A DNA stretch of 64,000 nucleotides from Parvibaculum sp002684405 (GTDB lineage Bacteria; Pseudomonadota; Alphaproteobacteria; Parvibaculales; Parvibaculaceae), in assembly GCA_965140395.1 (NCBI GenBank), contig OZ223207.1, positions 496,001 to 560,000 of the forward strand, read 5' to 3'. Below, in pieces: positions 44,616-52,264 of the stretch. Every line of letters begins with the position of its first letter. Position 1 is the first letter of the stretch. The notes under the pieces are model-generated. The model was not told the DNA's origin and ran no database searches. It worked only from the letters and a program-made list of their open reading frames with translations. The translations under genes and the position numbers were made by a program.

Positions 44616-45131
44616 TTATTTCTTCCGGAACGCGTCGAGGCTCACCACTTCGCCCGTGGCTTCTTCCTCGGGCTCGGCATTTTCTTCCTTTACCAGCGGC
44701 TCTTCCATGCTGCGGGACGCCTCCGCGGCGGCGGGCTGGTCGCCCGTCTCCGGCGCGGCTTCGCTGCCGGGTGCGCCTTCCACATTGAACTGGAGGCCGA
44801 ACTGTACGCTGGGGTCGAAAAACCCCTGCACGGCGGCATAGGGCACGACCAGACGTTCGGGCACCTTGTTGAAGGTGAGATCGACGGAGAAATAATCGTC
44901 CAGCACTTCGAGGTTCCAGAACTGGTGCTGGAGCACGATCGTGATTTCTTCCGGGTACTGGCTGCGCAGCCGCTCGGAGATTTCGACGCCCGGCGCGCCT
45001 GTGCGGAAGGAAATGTAGAAGTGATGCTCGCCCGGCAGGCCTTCGTCGCGCGCGATCCTGAGCGCCTTGCGGATCACCCCGCGCAGTGCTTCCTGCGCCA
45101 GCAGATCGTATCGCATCTGATCTTCGGACAA
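44616..45131 (-). CDS. sspB: ClpXP adaptor SspB (alpha type)
   Basis: Adaptor that binds the ssrA degradation tag and delivers tagged proteins to ClpXP. The 171-residue product has the alpha-type SspB core (MRYDLLAQEALRGVIRKAL, HHFYISFRTGAPGVEIS, EITIVLQHQFWNLEV, FSVDLTFNKVPERLVVPY), an acidic flexible linker (about 120-155) and the C-terminal ClpX-binding tail VVSLDAFRKK. The gene for the tag RNA, ssrA, lies about 210 bases upstream on the same strand, so adaptor and tag are encoded side by side. Confidence 0.95.
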   Translation of the reverse strand: MSEDQMRYDLLAQEALRGVIRKALRIARDEGLPGEHHFYISFRTGAPGVEISERLRSQYPEEITIVLQHQFWNLEVLDDYFSVDLTFNKVPERLVVPYAAVQGFFDPSVQFGLQFNVEGAPGSEAAPETGDQPAAAEASRSMEEPLVKEENAEPEEEATGEVVSLDAFRKK

Positions 45132-45343
45132 GTCACTTCCCCTGAGTTTGCTTTGCGGGCGCAGCCGACTCGGTGCGCGACAGAAATGTTCCAGCGATTC
45201 AAGCAGCCTTATCGCATAACGTCCAGCCGATGCGGGGGTTATTGGCGGGAAGGCGCCGCAGAACGCGTAATCGGTGTGTCGTAACGGACAGTGTCTCGTT
45301 CCGCAACGGCATCGAATAGGAGCGTTCGCGCCATAATGAAAGT

Positions 45344-45680
45344 GGAGGCTTCTGTTGCCAGGTGCCTCCGAACCCCGCCTTACCCTGCTACAGGCAAGGA
45401 CTTAAAAGAGGTTGTCGCACTGCATTACGCAGCGAGACGTGCCTCAGCATAGTTGTCGTTGGCAACTATTGAATCGGCCCGATAACGGCGGAACCATGCC
45501 GAGCAGAAGAGAAGTCTTTACGCCCTCGTCGATCCTGTTTCGCCCCCAGAATGGTGCCGGCTGACCGGCAACACGCTCCTGCATTCGCAGGGAATCTGGT
45601 GGAGGCGCCGGGTACTGCCCCCGGGTCCGATGGGTTTATTACACAACCAGTTTACCGCCATAGTCGGAACAAGTCCGACA
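45344..45680 (-). ncRNA. ssrA: transfer-messenger RNA, permuted two-piece form
   Basis: Rescues stalled ribosomes and adds a degradation tag. Read on the - strand the order is permuted: acceptor piece (about 45680-45597) with T-arm CCGGG/CCCGG and the 3' end GGCGCCTCCACCA; an intervening segment (45596-45548) with two hairpins; then the coding piece starting GGGGGCGAAACAGGATCGACG at 45547. GGGGGCG pairs with CGCCTCC, placing a G.U at the third pair and A before CCA, the alanine identity elements. The tag frame (45463-45425) reads ANDNYAEARLAA-stop. A GGAGGC/GCCTCC hairpin (45344-45369) marks the 3' side. Exact mature ends are estimated. Confidence 0.95.
45425..45463 (-). other. tmRNA tag reading frame ANDNYAEARLAA
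   Basis: Resume codon GCC at 45463-45461, then AAC GAC AAC TAT GCT GAG GCA CGT CTC GCT GCG and TAA. With the alanine carried by tmRNA the added tag is A-ANDNYAEARLAA. The -AA end is the ClpX recognition element, and AANDNY is the SspB-binding part. Confidence 0.95.
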
Positions 45681-45685
45681 AGGGG

Positions 45686-45714
45686 AATATAGGGTCAAAG
45701 GCCGCGCTTTTAAA
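45686..45714 (-). promoter_or_regulatory. ssrA: ssrA promoter
   Basis: On the - strand TTTAAA (45714-45709), 17 bases, TATATT (45691-45686). The -10 matches the consensus at five of six positions and the spacing is optimal. Transcription would start near 45680, just before the acceptor piece, in the gap after the dipeptidase gene. Confidence 0.65.
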
Positions 45715-45730
45715 GAGATATGACAGGCGC

Positions 45731-46930
45731 TCATGCACCGTCTTTCAGGGGTTCTGCGGGTTTCGACGGGAGGTTTTCCCGCATGAAGCGGACGATGTTG
45801 CCGCCCATCACCTTGGCGATCTCGTTTTGGGTGAAACCGGCTTCCATCATTTCGCGCGTGAGGACGGCAAGCTCGGAGACATCGAAAGTCGTGCCGACCG
45901 CGCCGTCGAAGTCGGAGCCGAGCGCCACATGGTCTTCGCCCAGAAGGTCGATCGCATAGCGGATCGCCTTCACGACGCCCGCGGGGCTTGCATCGCAGAC
46001 GGCGCCTTTCCAATAGCCGACCCCGACAAGGCCGCCCGCCGCGGCGACCTGCTGCATCAGCGTATCGGAGATATTGCGCGGGCTGTCGCAGGCGCCCTTG
46101 ATGCCGGTATGGGAGATCACCACCGGGCGAGTCGCGGACGCCAGCACGTCGGTCACGATGGCGGGGGAGGAGTGGGCAAGGTCGACGATCATGCGGCGGT
46201 CTTCCATCGCCCGCAGGACATCGCGCCCGAATTCGGTCAGCCCGCCGTCGCTTTTGCCATGGAGCGAGCCGCCCAGCTCATTGTCGAAGAAGTGATGCAG
46301 GCCGATCATGCGATAGCCCGAGCGGTAGAAATCCTCGACATGGGCGATATCGCCTTCCAGCGGGTGCCCGCCTTCCATGGCGAGAAGACCGCCCACCACA
46401 TCGCGGCCTTGCGCGCGGGCGGCGAGAACGGCTTCGAGGTCCTCGCGCCAGCGGACGATTGCCAGCCGGCCCTCCGAGCGGCGTTCGGCATCGTCGAGTT
46501 TTCCGGCCTGGTAGATCGCGCGCTCATAGAGACTTGTCCATGTGCGGGCGGGCCAGCGCTGCGCAACCGACAGGGGAGAAACGACATCCGAGCCCGCATC
46601 GTTCTCTTCGTAGTTCTGGCCCATCGGGACCTTGGTCACGACGGAGAAAACCTGGAGCGCGACATTGCCGTCGATCAGGCGGGGCAGGTCCACATGGCCG
46701 TCATCGGCGCGGTCCAGCGGATCGCGTATCCAGAGCAGCGTGTCGGCATGGAGGTCGGCGACGACCAGCCCCTGATGCAGCCGCGTGATTTCCTGCGGAA
46801 TGTCATAAGGCTCGTGATCGGCGACGCGATTGATCGTTCCGTCCAGCATATAGGGCAGGAGGAAGAAGCCGCCGACGAGCAGAATGACCAGTGCCGCGAG
46901 GCCGCCGAGGAGGAAGCGTTTCAGTTTCAT
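45731..46930 (-). CDS. membrane dipeptidase (M19, renal dipeptidase family)
   Basis: Zinc dipeptidase, 399 residues. One N-terminal hydrophobic segment (about 5-28, FLLGGLAALVILLVGGFFLLP) anchors or exports it, with the catalytic domain outside the cytoplasm. Metal-site motifs of the family are visible: VADLHADTLLW (His-x-Asp), AMEGGHPLEGD (bridging Glu; here LAMEGG), MIGLHHFFDNELGGS, VISHTGIKGACD and LGSDFDGAVGT. The substrate may be cell-wall or other dipeptides, including D-amino-acid-containing ones; this cannot be decided from sequence. It shares a 192-base divergent gap with the DUF1287 gene. Confidence 0.9.
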   Translation of the reverse strand: MKLKRFLLGGLAALVILLVGGFFLLPYMLDGTINRVADHEPYDIPQEITRLHQGLVVADLHADTLLWIRDPLDRADDGHVDLPRLIDGNVALQVFSVVTKVPMGQNYEENDAGSDVVSPLSVAQRWPARTWTSLYERAIYQAGKLDDAERRSEGRLAIVRWREDLEAVLAARAQGRDVVGGLLAMEGGHPLEGDIAHVEDFYRSGYRMIGLHHFFDNELGGSLHGKSDGGLTEFGRDVLRAMEDRRMIVDLAHSSPAIVTDVLASATRPVVISHTGIKGACDSPRNISDTLMQQVAAAGGLVGVGYWKGAVCDASPAGVVKAIRYAIDLLGEDHVALGSDFDGAVGTTFDVSELAVLTREMMEAGFTQNEIAKVMGGNIVRFMRENLPSKPAEPLKDGA

Positions 46931-47122
46931 GACGTATTTTGTTCCTCAGGGTAAGCAGTGTCCCTTGAAATCATTGGACTTTTCGCTGCTTCGATTAAGC
47001 TGTGCACGCTGGCGTGTGAACGAGTGTCACGCTACAATTTCCCTACATCGATTGGCTGATATCGATACGCTTCGTCAAGTGGTCCGGACCGGGGTCCGCG
47101 ACCGGACGGGCGGGGGGCACAG

Positions 47123-47848
47123 ATGGCGCGTGAAAGGGCCGGCGACAACCGGTTTCATAGCACGAGACGGGTCTTTCTGACGGGGCTGCTGGCCAGTGCC
47201 GCCGCTGGTTGTGCGTCCGCGCCCAAATCCAGTGTCCAGTGGATCGACCCTGAAACGGTGCGCGCCCGGCGGCTCATCCGCGCGGCGGAAGCGCAGGTCG
47301 GCGTGACGACGACCTATGACGGGGCCTATCGGAAAATCGGTTTTCCGGGCGGCGACGTGCCGGAGAATATCGGCGTTTGTACCGATGTGATCGTCCGGGC
47401 CTATCGCGCCGCTTTCGGGCTCGATCTCCAGCGCCTCATTCATGAGGATATGGTCGCCAATTTCGAGGCCTATCCGAACCTGCCGAAATGGGGCTTGAGC
47501 GCGCCGGATCCCAATATCGACCACCGCCGCGTGCTGAATATGCGTAGATTTTTCCAGCGCTATGCGCAGAGGCTGCCGATTTCGTCCCGTCCGATGGTCT
47601 ATCGGCCCGGCGACATCATCACCCAGTCGGACGGCAAGACCTTCAACCATGTGGCGATCGTTACCGACAAGCTGTGCTGGAGCGGCAAGCGCTACGAGCT
47701 TGTCCATAATGTCTCCCGGGGGACGCAGGTGAACGACATGCTCTTCGCCTATCCGATCAACGGGCATTTCCGCTTCCTGCCGCCGTCGGAAGCGGCCCAT
47801 CTGCCCGTCGCGGCGCTTAAATCCTATCTGAGCCGCGCCCGGGTCTGA
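47123..47848 (+). CDS. DUF1287 lipoprotein
   Basis: A 241-residue secreted protein of unknown function. The start MARERAGDNRFHSTRRVFLTG has two adjacent arginines before the hydrophobic stretch, and the lipobox AAGC follows. The DUF1287 core is visible: GVTTTYDGAYRKIGFPGGDV, GVCTDVIVRAYRAAFGLDLQ with a conserved cysteine, MVYRPGDIITQ and FNHVAIVTD with a conserved histidine, the Cys/His arrangement of NlpC/P60-like folds. A role in the cell wall is therefore possible but unproven. It lies 67 bases before thyA. Confidence 0.82.
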   Translation: MARERAGDNRFHSTRRVFLTGLLASAAAGCASAPKSSVQWIDPETVRARRLIRAAEAQVGVTTTYDGAYRKIGFPGGDVPENIGVCTDVIVRAYRAAFGLDLQRLIHEDMVANFEAYPNLPKWGLSAPDPNIDHRRVLNMRRFFQRYAQRLPISSRPMVYRPGDIITQSDGKTFNHVAIVTDKLCWSGKRYELVHNVSRGTQVNDMLFAYPINGHFRFLPPSEAAHLPVAALKSYLSRARV

Positions 47849-47915
47849 TTTTTCCGAACGACTCGCCCGAATCTCTCCTTTGCGGCTAAACTCGGCTGAA
47901 ACCGAGGATACCGCC

Positions 47916-48710
47916 ATGCAGCAATATCTGGACCTGATGCGCCTTGTGAAAGAGCAGGGCGTCACCAAGACCGACCGGACGGGGACGGGGACCAAAAGCG
48001 TCTTCGGCCATCAGATGCGCTTCGATCTGTCGAAGGGCTTTCCGCTGGTCACGACCAAGAAGCTGCATCTCAAATCCATCGTCCATGAGCTTCTCTGGTT
48101 CATCGCGGGCGATACCAATATCGAGTATCTGAAGAAGAACGGGGTTTCGATCTGGGATGAATGGGCGGACGAGAATGGCGATCTCGGTCCTGTCTATGGT
48201 CATCAATGGCGTTCATGGCCGACGCCTGATGGTGGCAAGATCGACCAGCTCCGCGACCTGCTGGACCAGATCGCAACCAATCCGGATTCGCGCCGTCTCA
48301 TCGTGTCGGCGTGGAACGTGGCCGATGTGGACAATATGGCGCTGCCGCCCTGCCATTGCCTGTTCCAGTTCTATGTCGCCGAGGGCAAGCTCTCCTGCCA
48401 GCTCTATCAGCGCTCGGCGGACATCTTTCTCGGTGTTCCGTTCAACATCGCGTCCTATGCGCTCATGACCATGATGGTGGCGCAGGTGACGGGGCTTGAG
48501 GCGGGCGATTTCGTGCATACTTTCGGCGATGCCCATCTCTATCTCAATCATATGGAGCAGGCCGAGCGTCAGCTCGCGCGCGATCCGCGACCGCTGCCGC
48601 TGATGAAGCTCAATCCGGATGTGAAAAGCCTCTTCGATTTCACCTATGACGATTTCGAACTGGTCGGTTACGACCCGCATCCGCATATCTCCGCGCCGGT
48701 CGCGGTATGA
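47916..48710 (+). CDS. thyA: thymidylate synthase ThyA
   Basis: Makes dTMP from dUMP with methylene-tetrahydrofolate, releasing dihydrofolate. From ATG 47916 the product is 264 residues, identical in length to the E. coli enzyme; the open frame upstream to 47880 adds 12 non-family residues. The catalytic cysteine is Cys146 in LPPCHCLFQF, with QRSADIFLGVPFNIASYAL for dUMP binding and DRTGTGTKSVFG at the folate/phosphate site. It heads a thyA-small membrane protein-dfrA operon, so the dihydrofolate it makes is reduced by its neighbour. Confidence 0.98.
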   Translation: MQQYLDLMRLVKEQGVTKTDRTGTGTKSVFGHQMRFDLSKGFPLVTTKKLHLKSIVHELLWFIAGDTNIEYLKKNGVSIWDEWADENGDLGPVYGHQWRSWPTPDGGKIDQLRDLLDQIATNPDSRRLIVSAWNVADVDNMALPPCHCLFQFYVAEGKLSCQLYQRSADIFLGVPFNIASYALMTMMVAQVTGLEAGDFVHTFGDAHLYLNHMEQAERQLARDPRPLPLMKLNPDVKSLFDFTYDDFELVGYDPHPHISAPVAV

Positions 48711-48727
48711 TCCGGGTGACATGACCA

Positions 48728-48901
48728 ATGGCGGGGTGGGCGCGCAAGCTGGCGCTGATCCTGTCGCTCATCGTGACGCTTGCGCTCGCTGCTTTCGCCT
48801 TGTTCGTCATTCTGGAAAACACGCGCCCGCTGCATCCGGAGCGGTTCCGCGACCGGGTTTATTCGGCGCTGCCGATAGCTGACACGAAAGACCTTGCTTG
48901 A
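48728..48901 (+). CDS. 57-residue single-pass membrane protein between thyA and dfrA
   Basis: A short ORF that fills the gap between thyA and the reductase gene. The predicted product MAGWARKLALILSLIVTLAL... has a basic N-terminus, one strong membrane helix (about residues 8-29) and a short polar tail ending TKDLA. Its TGA overlaps the ATG of the reductase gene (TGATG), as in coupled operons, and no frame reading as well occurs here. No clear Shine-Dalgarno is seen. I do not recognise the family. Low complexity of Leu/Ala codons means a chance frame cannot be excluded. Confidence 0.6.
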   Translation: MAGWARKLALILSLIVTLALAAFALFVILENTRPLHPERFRDRVYSALPIADTKDLA

Positions 48902-49407
48902 TGACCAAACTCGCACTCGTCGTCGCCATAGCCGAAAACGGCGTGATCGGGCGCGACAATGGCATGCCTTGGCGCCTGTCCGGCGACATGGCCTTTTTCA
49001 AGCGCGTCACCATGGGCAAGCCGGTCGTCATGGGCCGCAAGACATGGGAGTCGCTGCCGCGCAAACCGCTGCCGGGACGTCCCAATATCGTTGTGACGCG
49101 CGACGAGAGCTACGAGGCGGAAGGCGCGGAAGTCTTCACCGATGTGGCGGAAGCGGTCGCCCACGGGATCGATCTCGCCAGGGAGAGTGGCGCGGCGGAA
49201 GTTGCGGTGATCGGCGGGGCGCAGATCTATGCCGAAACCATCGACGCCTGTGATCGGCTCTACATCACCGAAGTCCATGCGACGCCGGACGGCGATACGC
49301 ATTTTCCGGATTTCGACCGGAGCGCATGGCGAGAAGTGTCGCGCGAGCGGCATGAAGCGGGCGAGAAGGATAGTGCGGCCTATTCCTTCGTGACGCTCGA
49401 AAGATAA
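48901..49407 (+). CDS. folA: dihydrofolate reductase
   Basis: NADPH-dependent reductase that regenerates tetrahydrofolate; target of trimethoprim. The 168-residue product has ALVVAIAENGVIGRDNGMPW, LSGDMAFFKRVTMGKPVVMG, RKTWESLPRKPLPGR, NIVVTRDESY and the nucleotide site EVAVIGGAQIYAE. The active-site acid is Asp at the LSGDM position. ATG 48901 overlaps the stop of the small membrane protein; a TTG 3 bases upstream is less likely. Often named dfrA in alphaproteobacteria. Confidence 0.97.
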   Translation: MTKLALVVAIAENGVIGRDNGMPWRLSGDMAFFKRVTMGKPVVMGRKTWESLPRKPLPGRPNIVVTRDESYEAEGAEVFTDVAEAVAHGIDLARESGAAEVAVIGGAQIYAETIDACDRLYITEVHATPDGDTHFPDFDRSAWREVSRERHEAGEKDSAAYSFVTLER

Positions 49408-49426
49408 AAAGGCAGGGAAGAAGAAA

Positions 49427-50227
49427 ATGACTTCAAGTGACATGGAGATGGCCACGTCGCTGCAATATGTGACGTTTCCGTCGCTGCACGACGAGCCGCT
49501 CGCCATTGCGGCGCGCATGGCCGTGCCGGCGAAAGAAGGGAAGAAACCCGCTGTCATCATCCTGCATGGCTCGGCGGGGCCGTCTGCGCGGGAGACCGGC
49601 TATGCCGATGCGCTCAATGCTGTGGGGATCGTGACGCTAGAGCCCGATCTCTGGTCGGCGCGCGGGATCGGCGGCGGGTCGGAAGGGCGCCCCAAAACGG
49701 TGATCGAGACGCTGCCCGATGTTTACGGCGCGCGCGCCTTTCTAGCGGCTCATCCGGAAGTCGATGGAACCCGCATCGGTGTCATGGGCTTTTCCTTCGG
49801 TGGCGTCGCGTCGATGCTGGTCGCCACGCACGCGCAGAATGATCTCTTTCTGAAGAACGGGCATTTCAAGGCCATGATGCCGGTCTATCCGGTCGCCTCC
49901 GCCTATAACCGCGTGCCCGGTTTCGAGTTCGGCGATCTCGTGGATGCGCCGGTCATGATGGTGACGGGCGAACTCGACGAGTATGACGACGACCCGGAAG
50001 CCGGGCCGAAACTTGTCGCATCGCTGAAACCGGAGGATGCGGCGAAAATCAAAGTGCATGTGATGAAGGGCGCGCATCATTGCTTCGACATGCCGGGGAC
50101 GAATGTGGTGGTGGCCGATCCGGTCTCTCATCGCGGCGCGGGCGGCGAGGTGCATATGATTTTCAATGAAGAGGCCATGGAGACCGCGCACAAACTGGCC
50201 GTCGATTTCTTTTCGGGCGCTTTGTGA
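49427..50227 (+). CDS. dienelactone hydrolase family protein with Ser nucleophile
   Basis: An alpha/beta hydrolase of 266 residues. The nucleophile elbow is GFSFGG with Ser123, whereas classical dienelactone hydrolases have Cys there; the acid appears in VTGELDEYDDDP and the base in MKGAHHCFD. The N-terminal VIILHGSAGPSARE holds the oxyanion region. AGGGAAGAAGAAA before ATG 49427 is a good ribosome-binding site. It is 19 bases after the reductase gene and may be read with it, or may belong with the formaldehyde genes that follow 76 bases later. Substrate unknown. Confidence 0.85.
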   Translation: MTSSDMEMATSLQYVTFPSLHDEPLAIAARMAVPAKEGKKPAVIILHGSAGPSARETGYADALNAVGIVTLEPDLWSARGIGGGSEGRPKTVIETLPDVYGARAFLAAHPEVDGTRIGVMGFSFGGVASMLVATHAQNDLFLKNGHFKAMMPVYPVASAYNRVPGFEFGDLVDAPVMMVTGELDEYDDDPEAGPKLVASLKPEDAAKIKVHVMKGAHHCFDMPGTNVVVADPVSHRGAGGEVHMIFNEEAMETAHKLAVDFFSGAL

Positions 50228-50303
50228 GTTTCGGGCCGTTCGGCGCTTGAGTGCCGATGTTCCTGTTGTCAGAATGCGCCCTCCCCAAAACCGAGGTGAT
50301 GTG

Positions 50304-51413
50304 ATGGATGTAAAAGCGGCGGTGGCTTTCGAAGCCGGCAAACCCCTTGAAATCGAAACGGTGCAGCTTGAAGGCCCGAAAGAGGGCGAGGTGCTGGTCG
50401 AGATCAAGGCGACGGGCATTTGTCACACGGACGCCTTCACGCTTTCCGGCGCGGACCCGGAAGGCCAGTTCCCCGCTATTCTCGGCCATGAAGGCGCGGG
50501 CGTGGTGGTCGATGTCGGCCCGGGCGTGAAATCGCTCAAGAAGGGCGATCATGTCATTCCGCTCTACACGCCGGAATGCCGTGAGTGCAAAAGCTGCACG
50601 AGCCACAAGACAAACCTCTGCACCTCCATCCGCGCGACGCAGGGCAAGGGCGTGATGCCGGACGGCACCAGCCGCTTTTCCTACAAGGGCAAACCCGTTC
50701 TGCATTACATGGGCTGTTCCACCTTCGCCAATTACACCGTGCTGCCCGAGATCGCGCTCGCCAAGGTTCGTGAGGACGCGCCCTTCGACAAGATTTGCTA
50801 CATCGGCTGCGGCGTGACGACGGGCGTGGGGGCGGTTGTCTTCACCGCGAAAGTCGAGCCCGGCGCCAATGTCGTGGTGTTCGGTCTCGGCGGTATCGGC
50901 CTCAATGTCATTCAGGGCGCGCGCATTGCGGGCGCGGACAAGATCATCGGTGTCGACCTCAACCCGGCGCGCGAAGAGATGGCGCGCAAATTCGGCATGA
51001 CGCATTTCGTCAATCCCAAGGAGGTGGACGGCGACGTCGTTGCACATCTCGTCGAGCTGACGGATGGCGGCGCGGATTACAGCTTCGAATGCATCGGCAA
51101 TGTGGATGTGATGCGCCAGGCGCTGGAATGCTGCCATCGCGGTTGGGGCGAGAGCATCATCATCGGCGTGGCGGGTGCGGGGCAGGAGATTTCCACGCGT
51201 CCCTTCCAGCTTGTGACCGGCCGCGTCTGGAAGGGCACGGCCTTTGGCGGCGCGCGCGGCCGCACCGACGTGCCGAAGATCGTGGACTGGTACATGGACG
51301 GCAAGATCGATATCGACAGCCTCATCACCCACAAAATGCCGCTTGAAGACATCAACAAGGCGTTCGATCTGATGCATGAGGGGAAATCGATCCGCTCCGT
51401 CGTCGTCTATTGA
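50304..51413 (+). CDS. adhC: S-(hydroxymethyl)glutathione dehydrogenase (class III alcohol dehydrogenase)
   Basis: Oxidises the glutathione adduct of formaldehyde to S-formylglutathione with NAD+; also reduces S-nitrosoglutathione in related enzymes. From ATG 50304 the product is 369 residues, usual for the class. Catalytic zinc site GICHTDAFTLSGADPEG and GHEGAGVV; structural zinc site CRECKSCTSHKTNLC; coenzyme loop VFGLGGIGLNVIQGAR; class III segment RATQGKGVMPDGTSRF. The open frame upstream to 50166 overlaps the hydrolase gene and is not part of the enzyme. fghA follows at once, so the two-step pathway is complete. Confidence 0.97.
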   Translation: MDVKAAVAFEAGKPLEIETVQLEGPKEGEVLVEIKATGICHTDAFTLSGADPEGQFPAILGHEGAGVVVDVGPGVKSLKKGDHVIPLYTPECRECKSCTSHKTNLCTSIRATQGKGVMPDGTSRFSYKGKPVLHYMGCSTFANYTVLPEIALAKVREDAPFDKICYIGCGVTTGVGAVVFTAKVEPGANVVVFGLGGIGLNVIQGARIAGADKIIGVDLNPAREEMARKFGMTHFVNPKEVDGDVVAHLVELTDGGADYSFECIGNVDVMRQALECCHRGWGESIIIGVAGAGQEISTRPFQLVTGRVWKGTAFGGARGRTDVPKIVDWYMDGKIDIDSLITHKMPLEDINKAFDLMHEGKSIRSVVVY

Positions 51414-51421
51414 GGTCGTCA

Positions 51422-52264
51422 ATGAGTATCGAAATTCTGGAAGAGCATCGTTGTTTCGACGGCGTGCTGAAAATCTGCCGCCATGCGTCTCAGGCGACGG
51501 GCACCGATATGCGGTTTTCCGCTTATGTGCCGGATGGCGACGGGCCTTTTCCCGTCGTCACCTGGCTCTCCGGGCTCACCTGCACGGAAGAAAACTTCAC
51601 CACCAAGGCCGGCGCCTATGGCACGGCCAGTGCGCTGAAGCTCATCGTCATCGCGCCGGATACGAGCCCGCGCGGTGAGGGCGTCGCCAATGACGAGGCT
51701 TACGACCTCGGGCAGGGCGCGGGCTTTTATATCGATGCGACGGAAAAGCCCTGGGCACCGCATTTCAAGATGCAGAGCTACATCACCGAAGACCTGCATG
51801 CCGTTGTCGCGGCGAATTTCCCGGCGGATATGTCGCGTCACGGCATTTCCGGCCACTCCATGGGCGGTCATGGTGCGCTGACGCTCGCGCTGAAGCGGCC
51901 CGATCTTTACCGCTCCGTTTCCGCCTTCGCGCCCATCGTCTCGCCGACGCGCTGTCCCTGGGGCGAAAAGGCATTCACGGCCTATCTCGGTGCCGACCGC
52001 GAGGCATGGAAGGCGCATGATGCCTGCCTGCTCATCGAAGGCGGTGCCGCCAAGGGCCATTACGACGAGATCCTCGTCGATCAGGGGCTCGGCGATAATT
52101 TCCTCGAAAAGGAATTGAAACCGGAGCTGCTGGAAGAGGCCTGCGGCAAGGTCGGGCAGGGGCTCACGCTTCGGCGGCAGCCCGGTCACGATCATTCCTA
52201 TTATTTCATCCAGTCCTTCATGGCCGATCATCTGACCTTTCATGCAGACAGGCTGAAGCGATGA
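51422..52264 (+). CDS. fghA: S-formylglutathione hydrolase
   Basis: Hydrolyses S-formylglutathione to formate and glutathione, the second step after AdhC. The 280-residue esterase-D-type product has FPVVTWLSGLTCTEENF, the nucleophile motif GISGHSMGGHGAL with Ser146, and the catalytic histidine in PGHDHSYYFIQSF. ATG 51422 is preceded by GAGG 6 bases upstream; a TTG at 51410 is less likely. The stop overlaps the start of the amine oxidase gene, so all three are probably one transcript. Confidence 0.97.
   Translation: MSIEILEEHRCFDGVLKICRHASQATGTDMRFSAYVPDGDGPFPVVTWLSGLTCTEENFTTKAGAYGTASALKLIVIAPDTSPRGEGVANDEAYDLGQGAGFYIDATEKPWAPHFKMQSYITEDLHAVVAANFPADMSRHGISGHSMGGHGALTLALKRPDLYRSVSAFAPIVSPTRCPWGEKAFTAYLGADREAWKAHDACLLIEGGAAKGHYDEILVDQGLGDNFLEKELKPELLEEACGKVGQGLTLRRQPGHDHSYYFIQSFMADHLTFHADRLKR

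Noticed and set aside
45597..45625. tmRNA 3' end as an integration site for a genomic island
   Set aside because: The tmRNA end is a common attachment site, but no integrase, direct repeat or cargo genes lie next to it.
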